Shown: positions 7,705-15,610 of the stretch, piece after piece
Layout: each line of letters starts with the position of its first letter
Position numbering within the stretch: position 1 is the first letter of the stretch
Origin: Clostridia bacterium
GTDB taxonomy: Bacteria; Bacillota; Clostridia; Oscillospirales; CAG-382
Assembly: GCA_017429165.1 (NCBI GenBank)
Contig: JAFRPL010000005.1
Coordinates: 1-64,000 of the forward strand
Direction of reading: 5' to 3'
Length of the DNA: 64,000 nt
Translations under genes and position numbers: made by a program
The notes under the pieces: model-generated
What the model saw: the letters and a program-made list of their open reading frames with translations, nothing else
Databases searched by the model: none
What the model was told of the DNA's origin: nothing

Positions 7705-8642
7705 TATACCGTATAGAAGACGAATATCTTTCAGTCGAATTCAGCGATTTCGGCGGAAGGATCACGAGTATCAGGTCGGCTTTCTGCGATTACGAACTCG
7801 TGCTCGGCCACAGCGAAGAGATCGCCTATTATGACGACGATATGTATCTGGGCGCTTTGATAGGCAGATACGCCAACCGGATCGGTGGCGCGGCGTTCGA
7901 GCTCGACGGCAAAAGATATCCGCTCGACAAAAATGACGGCGAAAACTGCCTTCACGGCGGTTTTGCAACGTACGCAAACAAACGCTTCGCGGTCCAGGCG
8001 TCGCATTCCACCGCCCTGCTCACGCTTGAAGATCCTGCCGGCGCGTTTCCCGGCGACGTGAAAGTGAAAGTGAAATATTCTGTAATCGGTTCTTCGTTTA
8101 TTATACAATATCTGGCGGAATGCAGCGAAAGCACGTTCATCAACCTCACTAACCACACGTATTTCGCGCACAACGGAGATATCAAAGACTGCGTCGCATA
8201 TTTTGACGCCGACAGTTTTACGCCTGTTGATCAGGCGCTTATCCCGACCGGAGAGATCCGTCCTGTCGCCGGTACCGTTTTTGATTTTACATACCCGAGA
8301 TATATCGGCGACGGCATCGATTCCGACGACGTACAGATAAGTTATGCGGGTGGATACGATCACAATTACGTCATCAACGGCAGCGGTCTCAGACGCGCGG
8401 CGTCGGTATATATGCCGGTAAACGACATTACCGTTTCGGTGACTACGAACGCGCCGGGCATTCAGTTCTACACCGGCAATTTTATACACGAACCCAAAGA
8501 AAAAAGAGAAGCATTCTGTCTGGAAACACAATACTTCCCCGATACTCCCAACAAGCCCGGATTTCCGCAGTGTCTGTGCTCTCCGGAAAAGCCGTTCAGG
8601 TCAAAGACCATATATTCGTTCGCAAAAGGAAAAACGTTTTAA
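7701..8642 (+). CDS. galM: aldose 1-epimerase (galactose mutarotase) family
   Basis: 313 residues. Interconverts alpha and beta anomers of aldoses. Family landmarks: GALIGRYANRIGGAAF, the histidines in NCLHGG and NLTNHTYFAHNG, and the C-terminal CLETQYFPDTPN with the catalytic glutamate. AAAGGAG precedes the ATG at 7701, and an ATGA overlap ties it to nth, an odd metabolic partner that suggests only operon packing. It meets the ROK kinase gene head-on; the two stop codons share bases 8640-8641. Confidence 0.88.
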   Translation: MIYRIEDEYLSVEFSDFGGRITSIRSAFCDYELVLGHSEEIAYYDDDMYLGALIGRYANRIGGAAFELDGKRYPLDKNDGENCLHGGFATYANKRFAVQASHSTALLTLEDPAGAFPGDVKVKVKYSVIGSSFIIQYLAECSESTFINLTNHTYFAHNGDIKDCVAYFDADSFTPVDQALIPTGEIRPVAGTVFDFTYPRYIGDGIDSDDVQISYAGGYDHNYVINGSGLRRAASVYMPVNDITVSVTTNAPGIQFYTGNFIHEPKEKREAFCLETQYFPDTPNKPGFPQCLCSPEKPFRSKTIYSFAKGKTF

Positions 8643-9565
8643 CCTTCGCGCTCGCGTTTTATGAGCGCGGCTCCTATGAGCCCCGCATTGCCTTGAAGAG
8701 GCGAAAGAGAGCAATTCACAAAAGGCATGAAGTGCGGGGCGAGCATTTGCGTTATAATGGGCCCTTCGTTCATTATTCCGCCCGTAAGGACTATCATTTC
8801 GGGCTGGAACATCTTTGCGAGACTGTTGATCCCCGCGGCGAGATGACATATGTACTCATCTATCACGCCGCGCGCGACCTCGCAGCCGCGATACATAGCG
8901 TAAAACGGCAGCCTCCCGCCTATGCGCGAAGGATCGCCCTGCGCCATATCATAAAGAATGCTGTCTTTGTGTTCGCTTGCCGCTTTGCGCGCCGCTTTTA
9001 CGAATGCGGTCACCGAAGCGAACTGTTCAAAACATCCGCGCAATCCGCACGAACACGGTTCTCCGTTGATATCCATAATAAAATGACCCAATTCGCCCGC
9101 TCTTCCGTTATGGCCGCGGTAACACTTTCTACCTATCATTATGCCGCCGCCGACTCCGGTGCCTATGGTGAGCACGAGCATATCCGAAAGATTTTTCCCT
9201 GCGCCCGCGAATTTTTCGCCGTACAGCGCGCAGTTGGCGTCGTTATCCAGATACACCGGCAGGCCGGTCTTTTGCTCGATGATATCGGCGCACGGGGTAT
9301 TGTCGTAAGCGATATTTCCGGCTTCTATCACCGTGCGGTTGTCTTCTATCCTGCCGGGCGAACCCACGCCGATATAATCGAATCTGTATTTTTCCGCCAG
9401 GCCGCGTATAACGCCGCATATCGAACCGAGCATCGCATCGACGTCGTCTTTTTCGGTCTTGAACTTGATGAATTCCCTGACGTTGTATTCTCTGTCGATA
9501 ACGCCTATCTTTACGTTGGTCCCGCCTATATCGACACCCAGAAGATCAGTTGATGCGTTCTTCAT
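8639..9565 (-). CDS. ROK family sugar kinase
   Basis: 308 residues. ATP-binding GVDIGGTNVKIGV at the N-terminus, catalytic aspartate in DNDANCALYGE, phosphate loop TIGTGVGGGI, and the ROK zinc motif with its histidine in GHFIMD and the cysteines of GEPCSCGLRGCFEQ. It is a sugar kinase rather than a ROK repressor, as no HTH precedes the kinase fold. It follows nagA with a 20-base overlap, so its likely substrate is an amino sugar (GlcNAc or ManNAc) or glucose; this is inferred from context. GGAGGAG stands eight bases before the ATG. Confidence 0.88.
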   Translation of the reverse strand: MKNASTDLLGVDIGGTNVKIGVIDREYNVREFIKFKTEKDDVDAMLGSICGVIRGLAEKYRFDYIGVGSPGRIEDNRTVIEAGNIAYDNTPCADIIEQKTGLPVYLDNDANCALYGEKFAGAGKNLSDMLVLTIGTGVGGGIMIGRKCYRGHNGRAGELGHFIMDINGEPCSCGLRGCFEQFASVTAFVKAARKAASEHKDSILYDMAQGDPSRIGGRLPFYAMYRGCEVARGVIDEYICHLAAGINSLAKMFQPEMIVLTGGIMNEGPIITQMLAPHFMPFVNCSLSPLQGNAGLIGAALIKREREG

Positions 9566-10676
9566 ATACGTCTCCTCCGATCATTGTCAGCGCTATATTG
9601 TAGTTGCGGTCCAAAACGCAGATATCCGCCGCGCGCTTTTCGATGAGCATTCCGGCTCTGTGCGAGATGCGCAGCGTATCGGCGGGGTTTTTGCAAGCCG
9701 CTTTCCACACGCGCATCGGATCGAAACCGGCTTTGAGCAGGTTCCGCACGCCGTGGTAGAGCGTAAAGCAGCTCCCGGCGATCCTGCCGTTATCGAGCGT
9801 GCAGATCCCGTCCCTGACATGCCTTCTCTGCCCCGCGACCACAAAATCTCCGTCGCCCATTCCGGCGAAAACGCCAGAATCGCTTACCATATTTACATAT
9901 TCATCGCCCTTTGCCGCGAAGATGAGTTTGACTGTCAAAAGGTCTAAATGAACGAGATCGCAAATCGCTTCACATTTGAAATCCGGCTTTGCAAGCGCAA
10001 ATCCTACGGCGTTGGGGCTGCGGTGATGGAACTGCGCGCAGGCGTTGAAAGTGTGAGTGAATTGCCTTGCGCCGAGAAGATACGCGTGCAGCGCCTGCTG
10101 TTTGTCGGCGCCGGTATGTCCCAGCGATACGGTGACGCCGAGCTCTTTTGCTTTGAGTATGAGCGCGTCCGCGCCCTTGAGTTCAGGCGCGACGGTTATT
10201 ATTTTGAGCAAGCCGTGGGATGCATCATAGAATTCCTGAAGTATATCCGGATCCGGATCGACCATATCTTTTACGTTCATACTGCCGGAGTATTCGGGCG
10301 AGACGAACGGTCCTTCAAGGTGGATACCTTCGATCCTCGCGCCGCTCGGCTTGCGTTTATATTCGCGTACTATGTTCTTGATGGCGGCGATCGTTTCGTC
10401 GACCGGAAGGCACCTGACGGTACAGCAGACTCCGGTGACGCCGTAATGCGCTTCGCCGGTGAGTCCGCCGTCAAAACGCTCTTTAGGCGCCGAAAATTCC
10501 GTGCCGAACCCGCCGTGAATATGCGTGTCTATAAAGCCGGGGAAAGCCAGCATCCCCGTACAGTCCATCCCTTTATTATGCGAATGGAATATCTCCGCGA
10601 TCTTGCCGTTCTCTATAGTGATATCGGTCTGTATTATGCCGAAAGGAGTCACGGCGCCTACGTCTTTTAGTACCAT
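9546..10676 (-). CDS. nagA: N-acetylglucosamine-6-phosphate deacetylase
   Basis: 376 residues of the amidohydrolase superfamily; converts GlcNAc-6-P to GlcN-6-P plus acetate in the cytosol. Metal and catalytic residues are seen in FIDTHIHGG, GIHLEGPF, SLGHTGA, THTFNA and SDSG. The ATG at 10674-10676 follows AAAGGTG by six bases; a GTG three codons earlier overlaps the ribosome-binding site. First gene of nagA-ROK, driven by the promoter at 10695-10723 with a palindrome in its spacer. No nagB lies in the window. Confidence 0.92.
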   Translation of the reverse strand: MVLKDVGAVTPFGIIQTDITIENGKIAEIFHSHNKGMDCTGMLAFPGFIDTHIHGGFGTEFSAPKERFDGGLTGEAHYGVTGVCCTVRCLPVDETIAAIKNIVREYKRKPSGARIEGIHLEGPFVSPEYSGSMNVKDMVDPDPDILQEFYDASHGLLKIITVAPELKGADALILKAKELGVTVSLGHTGADKQQALHAYLLGARQFTHTFNACAQFHHRSPNAVGFALAKPDFKCEAICDLVHLDLLTVKLIFAAKGDEYVNMVSDSGVFAGMGDGDFVVAGQRRHVRDGICTLDNGRIAGSCFTLYHGVRNLLKAGFDPMRVWKAACKNPADTLRISHRAGMLIEKRAADICVLDRNYNIALTMIGGDVYEERIN

Positions 10677-10694
10677 ATCGATCACCTTTAAAAT

Positions 10695-10723
10695 AGATTA
10701 TCACAACGCGCGCGTTTTGTCAA
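10695..10723 (-). promoter_or_regulatory. nagA promoter with 12-bp palindrome in the spacer
   Basis: Minus strand TTGACA, 17 bases, TAATCT. The spacer holds the perfect palindrome AACGCGCGCGTT at 10705-10716, a candidate operator. The regulator is unknown. Confidence 0.5.
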
Positions 10724-10798
10724 CACTAAAAACCGCCGGGCTATTTGAGACAAATACGCGCCTACGCTGTTCACAGACATATTTAGGAGTGCAATGAT

Positions 10799-12712
10799 TT
10801 GAAAGCCAAAACTGTTTACCTTATCCTTTTTTGCATGCTGATTTCGCTTTTCGCCGGCGCATGCGCAGCTAAAAACCCCGAAGAGACGGAATCCGCCGAC
10901 GTAAGCGAAGCGCCGTATACCCCGTCAGCCGAAACTTCTTCACAGGAATCTTCGGAAACGGACGAAGAAATAAGCGAGGAGACGAGTGAAGAGATCCCGG
11001 CAGAAAAACCCGATCTCCCTACCGTATTCTGCAACATTGCGATGGGCAAAAAGTACACTGTGGCAACGGATGCATACAGAGCAGACGATTTCGGCGACTT
11101 TGAAGACACGGAAGGCAAAACGCCGCGTTACAAACTCACCGACGGACAAATCGCTTCAAACGGGAATTCAGTTTCAATCGGCGGTTATTCCGTAAACAGG
11201 ATATCGGTTGTGATAGACCTCGAGAGCGTCTGCGGTTTACAAAAGGTAGACGCGGATATCTACGGGGGCCAATGGGGCATCTCGACCCCGGACAAAATCA
11301 GAATGACCGTATATACTTCGCCGGACGACATAAAATACACCGAACGCGGTACGATCTCGCCGTCTCTCGGCAACGCGTCGATAAGCGACAAAGGCGAATG
11401 GAAGTATTCTCTTTTTGAACTCGCCTTGGACGATATCGAGGCTCGTTATATACGTGTGGATATAACGTCGCCTGATCACATATGGACCTCCGAGATCAGA
11501 GTATTCGGTACCCCCGGAGAAGAAGTTGAGATCTCAAAAATAAGCAAAATCTATATAGAAACTATCGGCGGAGATCGCGTTCACAGATCGAGCTACCACG
11601 GCTGCCGTATAGTTGTCTACGATCCGAGCGGAAAGAGTCAGTTTATTGACGATCCGAACGGCCAGATAAAGATACGCGGCAACTCCACTTCTTCCGGCGC
11701 GAAACAGCCGTATAACATAAAGTTCGAAACAAAACAAAACGTACTCGGCCTGGGAAATGCAAAAAAATGGTATCTGCTTGCCAATATGTACGACAAAACG
11801 CAGCTGCGCAACATACTCGCCTTCACGCTGGCGCAGGAAATGGGAATGGCTTACGTGCAGAATTCCACGTTCGCCGAGCTGTATCTTAACGGCGAATACC
11901 GCGGGATATATCAAATATGTGAGTCGATAGGCGTCGGCAGCACGCGAGTAGACTTGGATACCGAATCGAACGAATTTCTGCTTGAATTCGAACCGTGGCC
12001 GCAGTATTCGAACCCGGAATGGATCGTTACTCCGCGGTACAACATCACGCTCGGCTTCAACGATCCGGAATCCCCTACCGAAGAGCAGCGCAAATATATA
12101 GAAGATTTCTTTGCCAAGGCCGAGAAGGCGATCGCTTCCTATAACTTTGAAGAAATAAGCAAGTACCTCGATATCGAATCGTTCGTCGACGCGTTCATAG
12201 TGCAGGAATTCTTTAAGCAGGTCGATTACGCCACAAGTTCCACGCGTTTTTATATCAAGGACGGCAAACTTTACGAAGGCCCGGTATGGGATTTCGACCT
12301 TTCTTCCGGAAACTGCTCTTCTTCGTATTACAAAAGCTACAACAACGTAAACACCACCGGACTTTCGTGGCAGGGCGATTACTGCTACGGAATATGGAAT
12401 GCCCGGCTGTTCCGCTGTAAAGAGTTCGAAACGCTGGTAAAAGAGCGCTACAAAGAACTGCAACCGCTTATCATAAACGTTTATAAAGATAACGAGATCG
12501 GCAAAAACCTTATCGATTCCCTGCTCGACGAATTCAGAGATGACATAGACAGGAACTACGCAGTATGGTCGACGAAAGCGGTCTACAGCGAACTTGAGAA
12601 GATACCCGAAGACGGAACGTATGATTCCGAGATAGCATACCTGCGCGACTGGCTCGAAAGCCGCAACGCCTGGATGTGCGAACGCTACGGTATAAACGCC
12701 GACGCACCCTGA
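10799..12712 (+). CDS. CotH-type spore/surface kinase-like lipoprotein
   Basis: 637 residues starting with TTG at 10799; TAGGAG stands about ten bases upstream, and the nearby ATG at 10795 stops at once. The N-terminus is a lipoprotein signal ending FAGAC, followed by a Ser/Glu/Thr-rich linker (about 25-70), a discoidin-like carbohydrate-binding region (about 85-240), and a CotH domain from about 250 with IKIRGNSTS, KKWYLLANMYDKTQLRN and VWDFDLSSGN. CotH proteins are atypical protein kinases first known from Bacillus spore coats; clostridial secreted versions are of unknown target. Monocistronic, followed by a strong terminator. Confidence 0.8.
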   Translation: MKAKTVYLILFCMLISLFAGACAAKNPEETESADVSEAPYTPSAETSSQESSETDEEISEETSEEIPAEKPDLPTVFCNIAMGKKYTVATDAYRADDFGDFEDTEGKTPRYKLTDGQIASNGNSVSIGGYSVNRISVVIDLESVCGLQKVDADIYGGQWGISTPDKIRMTVYTSPDDIKYTERGTISPSLGNASISDKGEWKYSLFELALDDIEARYIRVDITSPDHIWTSEIRVFGTPGEEVEISKISKIYIETIGGDRVHRSSYHGCRIVVYDPSGKSQFIDDPNGQIKIRGNSTSSGAKQPYNIKFETKQNVLGLGNAKKWYLLANMYDKTQLRNILAFTLAQEMGMAYVQNSTFAELYLNGEYRGIYQICESIGVGSTRVDLDTESNEFLLEFEPWPQYSNPEWIVTPRYNITLGFNDPESPTEEQRKYIEDFFAKAEKAIASYNFEEISKYLDIESFVDAFIVQEFFKQVDYATSSTRFYIKDGKLYEGPVWDFDLSSGNCSSSYYKSYNNVNTTGLSWQGDYCYGIWNARLFRCKEFETLVKERYKELQPLIINVYKDNEIGKNLIDSLLDEFRDDIDRNYAVWSTKAVYSELEKIPEDGTYDSEIAYLRDWLESRNAWMCERYGINADAP

Positions 12713-12726
12713 AACGTATAAAACAA

Positions 12727-12765
12727 AAGAACGCAAAGCGAAACGCTTCTGCGTTCTTATTTTTT
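12727..12765 (+). terminator. intrinsic terminator after the CotH gene
   Basis: AAGAACGCA (12727-12735) pairs with TGCGTTCTT (12750-12758), with a further AAGCG/CGCTT inside, followed by a T-rich tail. Confidence 0.8.
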
Positions 12766-13270
12766 ACACTCTGCCTGACATTCCCATCTTTTGAGCCATA
12801 CCGCAAAGGCTTTCAGTATACTGCGCTTTGGTGATCGCTCCGGCTGAAAGCAGAGTTCCGAGCGTTTCGCGCTGAGAGCGGAACAGTAAATCCTTTTTTA
12901 TTATGCGGTCGAGTATCTCCACGTCCGCGGGGCAGAATTCATAATCCGATATCTCGTCGGCGCTTATCCACGCGAACGCGCTGTGTTCGAGCATCTGCGG
13001 TTCGCAATTAACAAAAACCGCGTCAAACACAGTGAGTTCCACGGTGAGATCGGAATATTCATGCGTGACGCGGGCGAATTCTTCTTTTACCTCCACCGTC
13101 GCGCCCAGCTCCTCGGCGCATTCGCGCACGAGCGCGTCGCCGAGCGTTTCGCCCGGTTCGGCTTTTCCGCCCGGGAATTCCCAAAGCAGAGCGCGCGCCT
13201 TGCCGGCGGGGCGGCGGCATATAAAGAATTTATCGCCATTCCAGACCAACGCGGCGGCGACAAGGACCAT
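12764..13270 (-). CDS. Nudix (MutT-like) hydrolase with C-terminal SHOCT-like tail
   Basis: 168 residues. The Nudix box runs from GGKAEPGE through RECAEELGA at residues about 35-58, preceded by RALLWEFPGG, the MutT-type sequence of (d)NTP pyrophosphohydrolases. The last 35 residues (LLSAGAITKAQYTESL, ending QKMGM) resemble the short SHOCT oligomerisation motif found at the ends of many clostridial proteins, not a usual MutT tail. Third gene of gtrA-exonuclease-Nudix. Likely role is sanitising oxidised nucleotides; the exact substrate is open. Confidence 0.85.
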   Translation of the reverse strand: MVLVAAALVWNGDKFFICRRPAGKARALLWEFPGGKAEPGETLGDALVRECAEELGATVEVKEEFARVTHEYSDLTVELTVFDAVFVNCEPQMLEHSAFAWISADEISDYEFCPADVEILDRIIKKDLLFRSQRETLGTLLSAGAITKAQYTESLCGMAQKMGMSGRV

Positions 13271-13289
13271 TTCTCTTTTACCTCTTTTC

Positions 13290-13826
13290 TTATTTGACGA
13301 GCCGGAACGTGCGGATGAAGCTGTTAACGTCGGCGCAAGTCTCCATACACTTTATAAGAATACCGGCGCACGCGGCGCTGTCGCTGTCGGCGCGATGATG
13401 ATCGAGCTCGATCCCGAAATGATCGCACAGCGTGTTGAGCTTATGATCCCTTACCGACGGGAACACGCTGCGCGAAAGCCGCACTGTGCAAAGATACGGC
13501 ACCGTGTCGCGCCACACGATATTATAGGCGTTAAGGCATTTTGCAAGCACGCACAAGTCGAACACGGCATTGTGCGCGACAATCACGCCGCTTTCGAGTA
13601 TAGGTCTGAGTATATGCCACAGGTCGCCGAAAGTCGGCATTCCGCAGACAGATTCGGGGTTTATGCCGGTGAGCTGCACATTGAACGGCGAAAAGTACGT
13701 TTCCGGATCGATAAGCGTACCGAATCTGTATACGATCTCGCGGTTTTCGACCACAACTATCCCGATCGAACTCATCCGGTCGTTAGCCATATTGGGTGTT
13801 TCGGTATCTATGACCACATAGCGCAT
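13290..13826 (-). CDS. DEDDh 3'-5' exonuclease (DnaQ-like)
   Basis: 178 residues from the ATG at 13824-13826, with AGAGGA ten bases upstream. DEDDh motifs: VVIDTETPN (Asp, Glu), VAHNAVFDLCVL (Asp) and HHRADSDSAACA (His, Asp). It is a free-standing domain like the polymerase III epsilon proofreader but shorter than PolC-linked forms, so it may act in repair or RNA/DNA turnover. It lies between gtrA and the Nudix gene in one operon. Confidence 0.87.
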   Translation of the reverse strand: MRYVVIDTETPNMANDRMSSIGIVVVENREIVYRFGTLIDPETYFSPFNVQLTGINPESVCGMPTFGDLWHILRPILESGVIVAHNAVFDLCVLAKCLNAYNIVWRDTVPYLCTVRLSRSVFPSVRDHKLNTLCDHFGIELDHHRADSDSAACAGILIKCMETCADVNSFIRTFRLVK

Positions 13827-13865
13827 TTTTGTATTATCCTCTTGAGTGCGCACGCGAAAGCGATC

Positions 13866-14315
13866 TTACGCCTGCTCGGGTCCGGACTCTTCTTCTTTTT
13901 CTTCTTTTACAGCGGTGTCGACACTGGCGCGGAACACGTAGAACCGCTGCCAAAGGTATTCGGTGACGAAATTGATGACCATATTCATAGCAGTTACGAG
14001 ATATTCGTTCCAGCCGTTTTTATCAGCAAGCCAGTATTCCAAAAGCAGCGAAAGCGGAGTGAATACCGCGTAATACGCAGCGACCTTGAGCATCGCCACG
14101 GGGACGTTCGCCGCGGATTTGAACGTGAATTTGCGGTTGAAAGTAAAATTCCACAACACCGAAAGGACGAGCGCGATCCCGTATGAAACCCAGTACGGCA
14201 GGTTCAGCGCTTCGTTCAGAAGCGTAAATGAAGCGATCTGTATCACGCCGGCGCTTATCGAAAAGAAAAGAAATTTGAGCGCGCGCCATATTTCGGTCTT
14301 TTTTGTATCAGTCAT
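13866..14315 (-). CDS. GtrA family membrane protein
   Basis: 149 residues with four membrane helices (about 13-35, 42-62, 72-92, 103-120) and family pattern LSVLWNFTFNRKFTFK, ending in an acidic cytoplasmic tail. GtrA proteins are small flippase-like carriers of lipid-linked sugars, often paired with a GtrB glycosyltransferase; none is present here. First gene of the operon with the exonuclease and Nudix genes; promoter at 14356-14384. Confidence 0.85.
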   Translation of the reverse strand: MTDTKKTEIWRALKFLFFSISAGVIQIASFTLLNEALNLPYWVSYGIALVLSVLWNFTFNRKFTFKSAANVPVAMLKVAAYYAVFTPLSLLLEYWLADKNGWNEYLVTAMNMVINFVTEYLWQRFYVFRASVDTAVKEEKEEESGPEQA

Positions 14316-14355
14316 CAGTCACACCTGTCTTTTGAGTTGGTTTACATCAAAAAGT

Positions 14356-14384
14356 ATTATAACGCGGCGGCGCGATATTGTCAA
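14356..14384 (-). promoter_or_regulatory. sigma-A promoter of the gtrA operon
   Basis: Minus strand TTGACA, 17 bases, TATAAT: full consensus. Confidence 0.75.
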
Positions 14385-14404
14385 TATCCAATGCGCGCCG
14401 CAAT

Positions 14405-14441
14405 AAACAAAAGCGCCCCGGATTGCTTAAACGGGCGCTTT
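14405..14441 (-). terminator. terminator of the XRE/zinc-ribbon gene
   Basis: AAGCGCCC (14411-14418) pairs with GGGCGCTT (14433-14440); on the minus strand it is followed by TTTTGTTTATT. Confidence 0.7.
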
Positions 14442-14459
14442 ATGACGCTTGTGAACAAA

Positions 14460-15224
14460 TTATCTTTTTTTATAGATCACGAGTTCGGGATCGCTCCCAC
14501 CTTCGCCGTACGTAACAACAAGCAGGAACTCCATATTGGCGAGTATGCCGAAGCACCTGTCGCCGCCTAATTCGCATTCGTACTGATTCCCCAAGTAAGT
14601 GGCGCCGTCGTCGAGGAATTTCACCTTCTGTCCGTTCGGCAGCCGGTATTCCAGATTCACGTAAGATCCCACCAGCGCGTTTAGCTTTTCCACTTTGGGC
14701 AGTCCTTCCACGTGCAGCGCGTTGAATTCGTCCATAAGCTGCTTTTTGAACTCTTCAAACTTTTTTCCGCCGCCGAGCTCGTCGTAGCGTTTCCAGTAAT
14801 CGAGCTTGGGAAGCATATCTTTTAGATAAGCGCGGGCCTGTTCTTCGGTAAATCCCTCGCTTGCCATATGCGGAACGCAGACGTCGATGAGGTCGTCCAT
14901 ATCGCTGTATGTGTATTCTCCGTCGGCGTAGCACCATTTACAATAATCTTCGTTGAACGCGCCGTCTTTTTCTTTGCTTATAACAGCGTCCTCGAGCGGC
15001 ATCCCGCAGCACTGGCAGTACAGCTTGCGCGGCGAGCCGAGCAGCGTGTTGATGGAAACGTCAAAGAATTCAGAAAGCAGTTTGAGCGTTTCGGTGTTGG
15101 GAACTGTCTCGCCCGTCTCCCAGCGCGACACCGCCTGCCTTGTTACGAATACTTTTTCCGCAAGCTCGTCCTGCGAAAGTCCTTTCTTGGTCCTCAGATC
15201 AAAAATAACGTCTTTTGTATTCAT
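14460..15224 (-). CDS. XRE-family regulator with zinc-ribbon and C-terminal domain
   Basis: 254 residues. An N-terminal XRE helix-turn-helix (LRTKKGLSQDELAEKVFVTR, QAVSRWETGETVPN) is joined to a putative zinc ribbon with CQCCGMPL and YCKWCYADGEYTY at about residues 70-105. A charged helical region and a beta-rich C-terminal domain of about 70 residues follow. Fusions of XRE to this zinc ribbon are common in Clostridia; the ligand and targets are unknown. Single gene with its own promoter containing the palindrome TTTGCGCAAA, which suggests autoregulation. Confidence 0.85.
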   Translation of the reverse strand: MNTKDVIFDLRTKKGLSQDELAEKVFVTRQAVSRWETGETVPNTETLKLLSEFFDVSINTLLGSPRKLYCQCCGMPLEDAVISKEKDGAFNEDYCKWCYADGEYTYSDMDDLIDVCVPHMASEGFTEEQARAYLKDMLPKLDYWKRYDELGGGKKFEEFKKQLMDEFNALHVEGLPKVEKLNALVGSYVNLEYRLPNGQKVKFLDDGATYLGNQYECELGGDRCFGILANMEFLLVVTYGEGGSDPELVIYKKR

Positions 15225-15244
15225 TCTTTCTACCTCCGTGCCGT

Positions 15245-15273
15245 ATTATACCATGCTTTGCGCAAAATGTCAC
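15245..15273 (-). promoter_or_regulatory. promoter of the XRE gene with internal palindrome
   Basis: Minus strand GTGACA, 17 bases, TATAAT. TTTGCGCAAA at 15257-15266 is a perfect palindrome in the spacer and a candidate operator for the XRE protein itself. Confidence 0.5.
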
Positions 15274-15297
15274 GCAACCCGTTGTTGCTGCCATACA

Positions 15298-15588
15298 CTA
15301 TTTCTCGGATATTCGATTTTCCAGCGAACGGTATTCGTCGAGCAGATCGTAAACGCCGTCTTCCGAAAGCACTCCTCTTTTGAGTTCTTTAGGAATAAGG
15401 CCGGCTTCGTCGTCAGCGAAATCCTTTTTCCAAAGTCTGCCGGTATAGTATTTTTCCAGCGAAACGGCTTTCGCCTTTGCGGAAACGAACAAGGCGATAG
15501 CCGATTTGAGATCTTCGTTAGCCTGCCTGATCTCGTCGCAAACGCGTTCGTAGCGCGCGATCCTGTTTACCTGTGCCGTGTTTTTCAT
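15298..15588 (-). CDS. DUF4298 family protein
   Basis: 96 residues from the ATG at 15586-15588, behind AAAGG. A charged helical protein with the pattern VNRIARYERVCDEI at the start and WKKDFADDEAGLIPKELKRG, LSEDGVYDLLDE near the end, as in DUF4298. Function unknown. It follows the CDF exporter by 22 bases and is probably its operon partner. Confidence 0.75.
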   Translation of the reverse strand: MKNTAQVNRIARYERVCDEIRQANEDLKSAIALFVSAKAKAVSLEKYYTGRLWKKDFADDEAGLIPKELKRGVLSEDGVYDLLDEYRSLENRISEK

Positions 15589-15610
15589 GATGTCGCCTTT
15601 CATTTGTGAT

